A DNA stretch of 64,000 nucleotides, taken from NCBI RefSeq assembly GCF_003545715.1, contig NZ_QVNU01000005.1, positions 1 through 64,000 of the forward strand. The letters are read 5' to 3'. The notes beneath the pieces are model-generated. The model was not told the DNA's origin and did no database searches. It saw only the letters and a list, made by a program, of their open reading frames with translations. This stretch comes from Taibaiella koreensis. GTDB taxonomy: Bacteria > Bacteroidota > Bacteroidia > Chitinophagales > Chitinophagaceae. The first letter of the stretch is position 1, and each line of letters starts with the position of its first letter. Positions 33,877-42,975 of the stretch are shown piece after piece. Both the position numbers and the translations under genes were made by a program.

Positions 33877-36800
33877 ATGGTACGTACCGCATTAAAAAGA
33901 CCGGTTACTGTACTGGTGCTTTTCTCAGGCTTGCTGCTTTTTGCGTTGATGGCCTTAAAGACAATCCCTATAGACATTTTCCCTAAGCTGAACCTGCCAA
34001 CGATCTATGTGATCGAATCGTATGGCGGCATGTCGCCGCAACAGATGGAAGGATTCTTTGCCACAAGGCTGCAGGACCAGTTCCTGTATGTAAACGGCAT
34101 AAAGAATATAGAAAGCAAAAATGTGCAGGGGCTTACGCTCATCAAGCTCTCCTTTTACGAAAGCACCAATATGGCGGAAGCCTCGGCCCAGGTAGCGTTG
34201 CAGGTAAACAGGGCTTCCAAATTCTTCCCACCCGGCGCGCTGCCGCCGCAGGTGATCCGCTTCGATGCTTCTTCCCTGCCCGTAGGCCAGCTGGTATTCA
34301 GCAGCAAAACCAGATCGCTGAAAGAGATCTATGATCTGGCGGCGACACGCATCAGGCCTTTGTTTGCTACGGTACAGGGCTTATCGGCCCCACCGCCCTT
34401 TGGCGCCAATTCACGCTCTGTAGTCGTGAGCGTGGACCCGGCAAAGCTGCGCCAGTTCAATGTTTCGCCCGACCAGGTGGTTGAAGCTATATCAAAGAAC
34501 AACACCATGACCCCTTCCGGTAATCTCCGGTCAGGTAACCTGATGTATGTGACCATCGTCAATTCCCTGGAAGAAAGGGTGAAGGACTTTGAGGACATAC
34601 CTATAGCTACCAATGGCCAGGCGACAGTCTTCGTACGTGATGTAGCCGTGGTAGCCGATGGCGCCGACGTTACCGTAGACTATGCACTAGTGAACGGTAA
34701 ACGCTCGGTATATATCCCTGTGGTCAAAACTGCCGATGCTTCCACCTGGGGCGTGGTACAGGCGCTCAAGGCCAAACTGCCGGAGATGAGCAGCCTGCTT
34801 CCCGACGATGTACAAGTCAGCTATGCCTTTGACCAGTCGGTATTCGTGATCAATGCCGTAAAGAGCCTAGCGACGGAAGGTCTGCTGGGCGCTGTGCTCA
34901 CCGGGCTTATGGTGCTGCTCTTCCTGAAAGACTGGCGCAGCAGCCTTATCGTGATCATTACGATCCCGGTATCGGTGCTCAGCGCTTTGCTGTTCCTGAA
35001 CCTCTTCGGACAAACGATCAATATCATGACACTCAGCGGCCTGGCACTGGCTATAGGCGTATTGGTCGACCAGGCTACGGTAACGATCGAAAATATTCAT
35101 CAGCACCTTGAAATGGGCAAACCCAAACGGCAGGCCATACTGGATGCCTGCTCCGAAATATCTTTCCCCCTGCTGTTGATCCTGCTATGCATCCTTGCCG
35201 TATTTGCACCTTCTTTCGTCATGAACGGAGTGCCGGGCGCCATGTTCCTGCCTTTGTCGCTGTCCATCGGCTTTGCTATGATCCTGTCGTTTGTCGCCGC
35301 GCAAACCCTTGTTCCCGTGATCGCCAACTGGCTGCTGAAGGAAGAATTGTTCCGGAGCCATGCCCACGCCGGACTGGCGCTGGATAAAGAAGAGTATGCA
35401 GAGATCGACCGGCACAGGGAAAAGGACCAGGAAAAGCAACCGGACAAAAAGCTGTTTCCACGCCTGAAAGAAGGGCTTATTGAAGGGCTTAGCCGCCGGA
35501 TGCGCCGGCGCAGACCGATCGTGATGCTGTACCTGCTGGGCATGACAGCAATAGCAGCTCTTTGCTTCATCTTTATCGGGAAAGATCTGCTGCCGAAGAC
35601 CAACGACGGACAGCTGCAGCTGCGCATCCGCGAGCCTGATGGCACCCGGCTGGAGCAAACGGAACGGACGACCAAAGGAATCTTGTCGCTCATCGACAGC
35701 ATCAGTGGAGGACGGGTCGCCATCAGTTCGGCTTATGTGGGTATCATTCCCAGCAGCTACGGTACCAGCAATCTCTACATCTTCAACAGCGGCACCCACG
35801 AGGCCCTCGTGCAGGTAAACCTTGACGAAGGGTATAAGCCGGACCCAGATGCTTTCAAAGACCGCTTGCGCCGGAGCATACGGGAACATTATCCCGGGGT
35901 CGGCATTTCCTTCGAGCCCGTAGCGCTTACCGAAAAGATCATGGCGCAGGGCGCTGCTACGCCCATTGAGATCAGGGTCGCCGGTAAACAGTTTGAAGCG
36001 CTGAAAGACTATGCAGAAAGGCTTGCCGGCAGCTTAAAAAAGGTTCCTTTCCTGCGTGATGTCCAGATCGCCCAGCCCCTTCATTTTCCGACGCTAAAGA
36101 TACAGGTAGACCGTTTCCGGCTGGCCCAGATGGGTTTAAGCCTGAACGAGGTGGCCCGCAGCATTACCGATGCTACCTCTTCCAGCCGCTTTACTGAGAA
36201 AGTCCAGTGGCTCGATAGTAAGGTCGCCTATACCTACCAGGTGCAGGTGCAGGTACCCGAATACCTGATGAGCTCGGTGCAGCAATTGCAGTCCATTCCC
36301 CTCGTCAAAGGACAGGACCGGCCGGTATTGTCGGATGTAGCACAGATCATGACAGACACTTTGCCCGGTGAATATGATCGTTCAGGTCCAAGGCGCTTTC
36401 TTACAGTAAGCGCCAATATTTACAAGAAAGATCTTGGAGCGGCGACCGAAGCCGTACAAAAGGCGATCGACAAGATGGGGGCCCCATCCAAAGGGCTGGT
36501 TACCGAGATAAAGGGCATGTCTTCCTTGCTGAACGAGACCCTGGAGGCACTACAAAAAGGACTGTTGGTCGCCATTGTTGTAATACTATTACTGCTGGCA
36601 GCCAATTATCAATCCTTCGCTGTAGCCTTTTCCGTATTGGCTACCGTACCCGCGGTGCTGGCGGGAGCAATGCTCCTGCTATTGCTTACAGGAGCTACGC
36701 TCAATCTCCAATCCTATATGGGCATTATCATGGCAGTGGGGGTATCGGTAGCCAATGCGATCCTGATCGTGACCAATGCGGAGTCGCTTCGCCTCGAATA

Positions 36801-37077
36801 TAAAGATCCCTTCAAAGCGGCTGCCGTTGCAGCGGGAATACGTCTTCGTCCCATATTGATGACGAGCCTGGCTATGACAGCCGGTATGATACCCATGGCC
36901 AGCGGCATGGGTGAGTCGGGCGATCAGAGCGCGCCTCTTGGCCGCGCCGTGATCGGAGGATTGGTAGCATCTACTTTCGCCGCATTGCTTATTGTACCGC
37001 TGGTTTATGGATGGGTAAGGCAAAAAGCTTCCTTCCAACCGGTATCGCTGTTACCCGAAAATGATAATTTAAAATGA
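33877..37077 (+). CDS. RND-family efflux pump (AcrB-like)
   Basis: The 1066-residue protein has the RND layout: first helix at 10-30, a large periplasmic domain, TM2-6 with LKDWRSSLIVIITIPVSVLSALL and GLALAIGVLVDQATVTIENIHQ, a second periplasmic domain and TM8-12. The proton-relay Asp pair of AcrB (DD) is Asp398-Gln399 here, and the TM10 Lys is Ala959 (VGVSVANAILIV). Such changes occur in some RND subclades, so the pump may couple protons differently. The charged insert around 500-535 is cytoplasmic. The ATG of the adaptor overlaps its stop. Confidence 0.92.
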   Translation: MVRTALKRPVTVLVLFSGLLLFALMALKTIPIDIFPKLNLPTIYVIESYGGMSPQQMEGFFATRLQDQFLYVNGIKNIESKNVQGLTLIKLSFYESTNMAEASAQVALQVNRASKFFPPGALPPQVIRFDASSLPVGQLVFSSKTRSLKEIYDLAATRIRPLFATVQGLSAPPPFGANSRSVVVSVDPAKLRQFNVSPDQVVEAISKNNTMTPSGNLRSGNLMYVTIVNSLEERVKDFEDIPIATNGQATVFVRDVAVVADGADVTVDYALVNGKRSVYIPVVKTADASTWGVVQALKAKLPEMSSLLPDDVQVSYAFDQSVFVINAVKSLATEGLLGAVLTGLMVLLFLKDWRSSLIVIITIPVSVLSALLFLNLFGQTINIMTLSGLALAIGVLVDQATVTIENIHQHLEMGKPKRQAILDACSEISFPLLLILLCILAVFAPSFVMNGVPGAMFLPLSLSIGFAMILSFVAAQTLVPVIANWLLKEELFRSHAHAGLALDKEEYAEIDRHREKDQEKQPDKKLFPRLKEGLIEGLSRRMRRRRPIVMLYLLGMTAIAALCFIFIGKDLLPKTNDGQLQLRIREPDGTRLEQTERTTKGILSLIDSISGGRVAISSAYVGIIPSSYGTSNLYIFNSGTHEALVQVNLDEGYKPDPDAFKDRLRRSIREHYPGVGISFEPVALTEKIMAQGAATPIEIRVAGKQFEALKDYAERLAGSLKKVPFLRDVQIAQPLHFPTLKIQVDRFRLAQMGLSLNEVARSITDATSSSRFTEKVQWLDSKVAYTYQVQVQVPEYLMSSVQQLQSIPLVKGQDRPVLSDVAQIMTDTLPGEYDRSGPRRFLTVSANIYKKDLGAATEAVQKAIDKMGAPSKGLVTEIKGMSSLLNETLEALQKGLLVAIVVILLLLAANYQSFAVAFSVLATVPAVLAGAMLLLLLTGATLNLQSYMGIIMAVGVSVANAILIVTNAESLRLEYKDPFKAAAVAAGIRLRPILMTSLAMTAGMIPMASGMGESGDQSAPLGRAVIGGLVASTFAALLIVPLVYGWVRQKASFQPVSLLPENDNLK

Positions 37078-38156
37078 CACTGAAAATGAAATCATATTTC
37101 ACCGGCGCATTGGCCCCAGGCCTGTTGCTGTTTGCAGCCTGCTCGGGCCCGCAACAAAAGCCTGTATCCCATAAAGCAAAACAGGAGCATTATTCCCTGG
37201 CTACGGTGCACAAAGGTGGTCTGGCGGCCAGCCTCAGGCTCCCGGCACAGTTGGCCGCCTACCAGGAAGTCAATATTTTCCCGAAAGTGAACGGCTATGT
37301 AAAGAAAGTGTATGTCGATATCGGCAGCCATGTGCGCACCGGAGACCTGCTGATGACGCTGGAAGCCCCGGAGCTGGCTCAGTCCGCAGCCCAGGCCCGT
37401 GAAAAATATGCAAAGGCTGCGGCCGAGCTGGCTATAGACAAAGAACATTACCAGCGCCTGCTCGAGGCTTCGGGCACGCCCGGCGCCATATCACCGCTGG
37501 ATCTTTCGACGCTCAAAGCCAAAATGGATGCGGATAATGCTGTGTGTCACGCGGAGCAAGCCAGTTGGCAGATGCAGCAGACTATGCAAGGCTATCTTGA
37601 AGTGAGGGCTCCCTTCAATGGTGTAATTACCGACCGGAACATTCATCCCGGCGTGCTGGTGAGCGCTGCTGAAAAAGGGGTACCCATGCTGGAGCTAAAG
37701 CAGACCGATGTGCTGCGCCTGCAGGTAGAAGTGCCGGAAACACAAGCGGCTACCCTGAAACAAAACGATACCGTATCCTTTTCGCTCGGCTCTTTTCCCG
37801 GCAAAACCATGACCGGCATCATCAGCCGCAGATCGGATAATGTCGATACCCGGTACCGGAATGAGCGGATAGAGATCGATGTGCCCAATAAAGAAGGTAG
37901 GATGAGCCCCGGCATGTATGCCGATGTAACCCTCAATACAGCCGGCGATACCGACGGGCTGATCGTTCCCCGGACAGCCGTAGTAAGCACAACGGAGGGA
38001 AAGTATGTGCTCAGATCGGTGGCTAACCACATCAGCAGGATAAATGTGATCGCCGGCAGCGTTTCGGGCAACCTGGTGCAGGTATACGGTGCACTGCAGG
38101 AAGGCGACCAGGTGATCGCCCCGGCCAATGAAGATATTGTACCGTCGGCGCCTTAG
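37074..38156 (+). CDS. RND efflux periplasmic adaptor (MFP/HlyD family)
   Basis: The 360-residue lipoprotein (LLLFAACSGPQQ, lipid Cys about residue 24) contains the barrel-sandwich hybrid/lipoyl halves (YVKKVYVDIGSHVRTGDLLMTLEAPEL and YLEVRAPFNGVITDRNIHPGVLV), a helical hairpin of about 80 residues between them and a beta-barrel with membrane-proximal domain (VQVYGALQEGDQVIAP). It bridges pump and outer-membrane duct. The start overlaps the pump stop as ATGA. The gene order TolC-pump-adaptor is the reverse of the common one. Confidence 0.93.
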   Translation: MTLKMKSYFTGALAPGLLLFAACSGPQQKPVSHKAKQEHYSLATVHKGGLAASLRLPAQLAAYQEVNIFPKVNGYVKKVYVDIGSHVRTGDLLMTLEAPELAQSAAQAREKYAKAAAELAIDKEHYQRLLEASGTPGAISPLDLSTLKAKMDADNAVCHAEQASWQMQQTMQGYLEVRAPFNGVITDRNIHPGVLVSAAEKGVPMLELKQTDVLRLQVEVPETQAATLKQNDTVSFSLGSFPGKTMTGIISRRSDNVDTRYRNERIEIDVPNKEGRMSPGMYADVTLNTAGDTDGLIVPRTAVVSTTEGKYVLRSVANHISRINVIAGSVSGNLVQVYGALQEGDQVIAPANEDIVPSAP

Positions 38157-38206
38157 CCGGTCAACGGAACAAACACAAGGAGCACTACGGAAAGTGCTCA
38201 CAGCAG

Positions 38207-38237
38207 AAAGGGAATCCGGCAGATCCGGATTCCCTTT
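38207..38237 (+). terminator. Strong rho-independent terminator
   Basis: AAAGGGAATCCGG (38207-38219), five-base loop, CCGGATTCCCTTT (38225-38237), then a T-run. It closes the efflux operon; a smaller AGCACT/AGTGCT hairpin precedes it at 38181-38198. Confidence 0.88.
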
Positions 38238-38301
38238 TTTTATGCTACCCGGTATCTTCAGTGTTCTTTCCAGAAGATCTTAAGCTCACTTTGCTTCGTG
38301 C

Positions 38302-38583
38302 CTAGACCGAGCCGGGATTCTTCACCTTGCAAACATTGACAGATACTTCCGGGTTACAGGGGAAAAGGCTGTCGACGGGCTTTACAACACAGTTCGCAGG
38401 AATAGGAAAGGTGGGCATATGCACTTTACAAAGCGTGTCTACCAAGCTGCAACCATTGGAACCGCAGCCCAATCCCGTGTCCGCTCCTCCCCTTACCTGC
38501 ATCCTTTCAATGCCGCTCAGGCTCATAATTTCATTTTTACCAAGAGACAATCTTTTCTTCAATACGATCTTCGTTTTTTTCAT
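38302..38583 (-). CDS. Second class I lanthipeptide-type precursor peptide, orphan
   Basis: The ATG at 38583 encodes 93 residues. The leader holds KKRLSLGKNEIMSLSGIERM (9-28), the same KLxL-K-x-x-I leader type as the peptide at 15167, and ends in Gly-Gly at 32-33. The 60-residue core has six Cys, with Ser/Thr and Pro-rich spacing (LGCGSNGCS, DTLCKVHMP, ANCVVKP, FPCNPE, NVCKV). No maturation genes are adjacent. An uncertain upstream extension to 38625 would add 14 residues. It could belong to another GG-leader peptide family, but the shared leader with the first peptide argues for one system. Confidence 0.68.
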   Translation of the reverse strand: MKKTKIVLKKRLSLGKNEIMSLSGIERMQVRGGADTGLGCGSNGCSLVDTLCKVHMPTFPIPANCVVKPVDSLFPCNPEVSVNVCKVKNPGSV

Positions 38584-38820
38584 GATCTGACAATTTATTT
38601 TTTTGATTTCTCCCCTGTCTTTCATCCGCCTTGGGGCGATTGTTCGGCGTGCTTGCCCTGAGCTGCTATTGTTTTATAGCGAAGGCATCATTTACGGTGC
38701 AAGTATCCACTCTTTTTAGTCATCGGCATAGTACCAATAAGCCGGTAAGCATTTTCAGCTAATAAGTGCACAGGATTGACGGATCGGATTACATCACCGG
38801 TAAGCATAGGTAAAAACACA

Positions 38821-38851
38821 TTGCATTTTATATGCATTTTCTCTATTATTG
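38821..38851 (+). promoter_or_regulatory. Promoter of the propeller kinase
   Basis: TTG at 38821-38823 and TATTATTG at 38844-38851 are 20 bases apart, one base from the TAnnTTTG form. This places the transcript start near 38857, which excludes the ATG at 38832 and favours the ATG at 38871. Confidence 0.55.
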
Positions 38852-38870
38852 CCTTATAAAGTCGATTTCC

Positions 38871-41783
38871 ATGGCGCTGCAGCGGCTTCTTTTAGCGATT
38901 ATCTTATTTACCGGCAACCCGCTATCGGCGCGCCAGCCGCTCCTGCGCCACTATACTCTTGCAGACGGTCTTCCCAGCAATGTGATCTATGACGTGTACC
39001 AGGACAGCAAGGGCTTTATATGGTTCTGCACCGACCAGGGGATCAGCCGGTTTGACGGCAATACCTTTCGCAATTATTCCATCAGGGACGGGCTCCCCGA
39101 TACGGAAATATTCAGGATAAGGGAAGATGATCAACATCGTTATTGGCTCATCTGCTTTAACAACAAAGCCTGCTACCTTAGGAACGGTAAAGTCTACAAC
39201 GGGACCAATGACACTCTTTGCCGGAGAATAGAGGAAGCCGATATCCGGTACGACGACTTGTTTGCCATGCCCTCCGGCTATGCCCTGGCAGGTAAGCGAA
39301 TGGCGCTGCTCCATCCACCCGGGATAACTGTCCGTAGCTTAACCGGCGATGAACGCCCCTGTCGCGTATACTATTTTCGTGAAGGATATAATGAGTATTT
39401 GGTAAAATACACCTATTTATACCATCTCAATTCCGGCCGCAGGTTTCAGATATCAAGATCCCTCCTGGAAGAGTGCTTCTATGATGGTTCTTACCTTTTT
39501 CTTTATACAAATCGGGCGGAGCACTTCTTCCTGGAGCAGTGGCAGGTAAGTGATAGCGGCGCCAGGTTATTGAAAAAAACGGCGGCGCCATCGCGGATAC
39601 ACCAGATCAGTCCATTCCGGCCCGGCCAACTGTTGTGCTGTACAGACAAAGGCGTATTTCTTTATTCGATATCATCCGGACGTTTCGCCAGGGATGAGGC
39701 ATTCTCGGATGATGCTCATTTCAACCGGGCCCTGAAAGACAGGGAAGGCAATTTATGGGTGACTACACTGGACAATGGCGTTTACTTTAAACCCAAAACG
39801 GATGCGACGCTTATCGATCAACGCTCCGGCCTGCACAGGAAAAATATTCTTACCTTAACGCAGGCCAGTTCCGGAGGACTTATCGCAGGCGACGATCGTG
39901 GCAATGTTACCCGGATCGACCGGCAGGGCATACATCGATTGTTCGTCGAAGAAAAAGATTTTACCAATCGTATTCTCTTCCTTAATGACCAGGGCCGGAA
40001 CAGGCTGGTGATAGGCTGCGATGCGGGACTGTTTAGCCTTGACCGGCACAGCAGCAGGCGCCGGTGCCTTTACCGCAATACGTTCAAGGCCGGCTTGCTT
40101 AACGGAGACCAATTTTTTGCCGGTTTTTCAGGAGGATTGCTGGCCTGCAATATCGAAACGGGCACTGCAGCCCTGCTAACGCAACAAAGGGTCACGGCAA
40201 TGGCGATGGACAATACAGGTGTGTTATGCCTGGGAGGAACCAGCGGGCTTTCGCTTTATAAAGAAGGGATGCTGCAGCCATACCGTTTTAACCACTTGCT
40301 CCGGCAAAGCCGTATCACCTGTATGACACGAAATGAGCAGGGGCATTTATTTGCAGGTACCAGTAATAACGGCTTGTTCCTTATACGGAATCCGGAAGGA
40401 CCTCCTGTGCAATTGCATCGAGCCGGTAAAGGAGATAATGTTTTCTGCAAAAAATTATTCACGGCAAAGGACAACCAGGTATGGTTATGTACCGAAGAAG
40501 GCCTGTACCGCCTGCTGCCCGGTCTGAAGGGAGATTATACAGCCCGGCCTGTTTCTTTACCAGGTGCGATCACAGGCAACAAGATCAATGATTTTATAGA
40601 AGTGGGCGGAAAACTTTACCTGGCTACAGCCGAAGGCATTGTTGTATATAATAGCCTGGATACTACCGGAGAAAAGCCCCCGGCGCTGTACATCGAGACC
40701 GTCAACGACAGCGTGCTTTCAGATAGCCGCCCAACAGTCATGACCTTTCCCTATAAGAAACAAAACACACAAATATCCTATACCGCTATTCATTTCGCAG
40801 GCAAGCCCGTTATATTGTACAAATACCTGTTACTGGGAGGAGCGGAGGACACTGTATATACCACCGCAAGAACGATCAATTTTAATACATTAAGTCCGGG
40901 TACCTATACCCTGTTGCTTTGGGCACGTAGCACCAATAGCGCCTGGTCGTTTAAACCCGCATCGCTTACTCTGCACATACAGCCGCCCTGGTGGCGGCAT
41001 CCCTTATTCCTGCTGACAACAGGATTATTGATCGCCGGAGGAATCGCATGGGCTTATCGTGCCCATCTCCGAAGCACAAGCAAAAAGGCCGTTGCGGCAG
41101 CGCATAACCGGCAACAGCTGGCTGAGCTCGAGATGAAAGCGATAAAGGCCCAGATCAATCCCCATTTCATTTTTAATGCCCTTAATGCGATCCAATCTTA
41201 CTACAGCCAGCACAGCGAACGGGAAGCCAACCATTACATGACCGCATTTGCACGGTTCATACGGCTTACCCTGGAGAATTCCCAGTCGCACTGGCTGCCG
41301 CTCAGTGAAGAGCTCGCGATGCTGCGTATCTATATCGAGCTGGAGCAAATGCGGTTTAAGCATATGTTTACTTACAGGATTGAAATGGAGCCGGGCATTC
41401 AGCCCGAAGGCATACAAATTCCGGCCATGCTGTTGCAGCCTTACGTTGAAAATGCGATCAATCATGGTTTACGGCTATTGCAAACGTGTAAGGGCTTATT
41501 ATCGATCCGGTTTATGTTACAGGAAGAGGCATTGGTTTGCAGTATAGAAGACAACGGCGTGGGTATAAGCTATGCTTCGGGTACCAGGACCCGTGGGCAT
41601 AATTCTTTTGGAATGCGCATGAACAGCCAGCGCATCGATGCTATGAACCGGATGTATGATCTATCCATAAAAGTGACCGTCAATGAGCCACAGCCTTCCG
41701 CCCATCCGGAAGGTACACTGGTTGCTCTTTACATACCCCTTTTTAATCATAAAAACAATGCTGACAACCTTAATTATCGATGA
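38871..41783 (+). CDS. Two-component propeller LytS-type sensor histidine kinase
   Basis: The 970-residue protein has a signal peptide (LLLAIILFTGNPLSA). Reg_prop repeats form a periplasmic beta-propeller (TLADGLPSNVIYDVYQDSKGFIWFCTDQGISRFDG and later blades), followed by a Y_Y_Y-like domain (YKYLLLGGAEDTVYTT, LSPGTYTLLLWAR), one transmembrane helix (LFLLTTGLLIAGGIAWAY), and a His_kinase domain with INPHFIFNALNAIQSYYS (His765) and HATPase (PYVENAINHGL, SIEDNGVGI). Such sensors often detect carbohydrates or cell-surface signals. The regulator gene overlaps its end by 26 bases. Confidence 0.93.
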   Translation: MALQRLLLAIILFTGNPLSARQPLLRHYTLADGLPSNVIYDVYQDSKGFIWFCTDQGISRFDGNTFRNYSIRDGLPDTEIFRIREDDQHRYWLICFNNKACYLRNGKVYNGTNDTLCRRIEEADIRYDDLFAMPSGYALAGKRMALLHPPGITVRSLTGDERPCRVYYFREGYNEYLVKYTYLYHLNSGRRFQISRSLLEECFYDGSYLFLYTNRAEHFFLEQWQVSDSGARLLKKTAAPSRIHQISPFRPGQLLCCTDKGVFLYSISSGRFARDEAFSDDAHFNRALKDREGNLWVTTLDNGVYFKPKTDATLIDQRSGLHRKNILTLTQASSGGLIAGDDRGNVTRIDRQGIHRLFVEEKDFTNRILFLNDQGRNRLVIGCDAGLFSLDRHSSRRRCLYRNTFKAGLLNGDQFFAGFSGGLLACNIETGTAALLTQQRVTAMAMDNTGVLCLGGTSGLSLYKEGMLQPYRFNHLLRQSRITCMTRNEQGHLFAGTSNNGLFLIRNPEGPPVQLHRAGKGDNVFCKKLFTAKDNQVWLCTEEGLYRLLPGLKGDYTARPVSLPGAITGNKINDFIEVGGKLYLATAEGIVVYNSLDTTGEKPPALYIETVNDSVLSDSRPTVMTFPYKKQNTQISYTAIHFAGKPVILYKYLLLGGAEDTVYTTARTINFNTLSPGTYTLLLWARSTNSAWSFKPASLTLHIQPPWWRHPLFLLTTGLLIAGGIAWAYRAHLRSTSKKAVAAAHNRQQLAELEMKAIKAQINPHFIFNALNAIQSYYSQHSEREANHYMTAFARFIRLTLENSQSHWLPLSEELAMLRIYIELEQMRFKHMFTYRIEMEPGIQPEGIQIPAMLLQPYVENAINHGLRLLQTCKGLLSIRFMLQEEALVCSIEDNGVGISYASGTRTRGHNSFGMRMNSQRIDAMNRMYDLSIKVTVNEPQPSAHPEGTLVALYIPLFNHKNNADNLNYR

Positions 41784-42504
41784 CGAAGAAAACAGCAGGA
41801 TCACCCTTAGGAATTTCGTGGCACGCTACTGTCCCGGGGTAACGATCGTTGCCGATGTTCCTTCTGTTGCCGCGGCGCTGCCTGCTATTGAGCAACATGT
41901 GCCCCAACTGGTATTGCTGGATATCGATATGCCCATCGAAAACGGTTTTACCCTTTTTGAGCGGATACCAAAGCCCGGTTTTCATACCGTATTCGTAACC
42001 GCTTACGATACTTATGCGCTGCAGGCGATTAAACAGCATGCTTTCGATTACCTGCTGAAGCCGGTTAATATTGATGAGCTGATCCATACGGTGAACAGGG
42101 TCCGGCTACTTTGTGAACAACAGGTGAAAGCCCAACGTTACGACAAATTGCTGTCATCGCTGCAGCCCCCGGCAACCAGGTCCAGGATCGGATTACCTAC
42201 CGCGCAGGGATATGAGTACGTTCCCGTTGCCGATATTATCCGGTGCGAAGCCGAAGGCTGCTATACGATCTTTTACTTTGTGACGGGTAAAAAGATGATC
42301 GTATGCCGCACGCTGGGCTTTTTTGAAGGTATTTTAAACGAATACAACTTCCAGAGGATACATCACAGACATTTGATCAATATCGAACACGTGCAACAGT
42401 ACGAGCGTGGACGCGGCGGTACTGTAACTATGAGCGATAAACAACAGATCCCGGTATCGCAACGTAAGCGGGACGATTTTTTGAATGCGCTCAAATCTAT
42501 GTAG
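41758..42504 (+). CDS. LytTR-family response regulator
   Basis: The ATG at 41758 gives 248 residues; a farther start would need a larger overlap with the kinase. The receiver domain has D8-D9, phospho-acceptor Asp55 (VLLDIDMPIENG) and Lys in YLLKPVN. The LytTR domain (VADIIRCEAEGCYTIFYF, FQRIHHRHLINIEHV, IPVSQRKRDDF) covers the C-terminal 100 residues. It is the direct partner of the propeller kinase, translationally coupled by overlap. Confidence 0.95.
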   Translation: MLTTLIIDDEENSRITLRNFVARYCPGVTIVADVPSVAAALPAIEQHVPQLVLLDIDMPIENGFTLFERIPKPGFHTVFVTAYDTYALQAIKQHAFDYLLKPVNIDELIHTVNRVRLLCEQQVKAQRYDKLLSSLQPPATRSRIGLPTAQGYEYVPVADIIRCEAEGCYTIFYFVTGKKMIVCRTLGFFEGILNEYNFQRIHHRHLINIEHVQQYERGRGGTVTMSDKQQIPVSQRKRDDFLNALKSM

Positions 42505-42975
42505 TTTGTAGGCCCACTCTCCGGCGGTGGCCATTCCGGAACGCGTAGCAAACCAGCCGGGGACGACAGCGCTCCGGGTATGACACAGGGTAAGGTCATC
42601 CTCCTTCCGTTGCCATGCGGTAATGGGTTACTATTTCCCCTGGTACCATCATTTCATCTGCCGGATTCAGCGTCAGCAATCCTTTCGTTAAGCCATACCA
42701 ACACTATCAGTGAATGTGAATAAGGAGCAATAATACCAGGTATTTCCAGGTTGAAAGGGAGGAAGGAATAGGAAAAGGATCTGAAAAAGCGGTGATACAA
42801 AAAAGGCTCAGGCCACGTAGATGTACGCAGCCAAATACAGGATTTCCCCTCTTGTTTCCAGCCTCTTCCATTGCTATTTTTATCATCAGATTTGAAAGTC
42901 ATTATCAGCTCTGGAGATGCCGCACTAATGCGTCCATGGCTTATGTAAACGTTTCCCCTAAATTGGTATACCATC
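42505..42975. other. 471-base intergenic region without recognised gene
   Basis: The short frames here lack protein-like composition. A weak promoter for the downstream gene is possible: TTG at 42852-42854 and TATTTTTA at 42875-42882 with 20 bases between them. Nothing else is evident. Confidence 0.4.
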
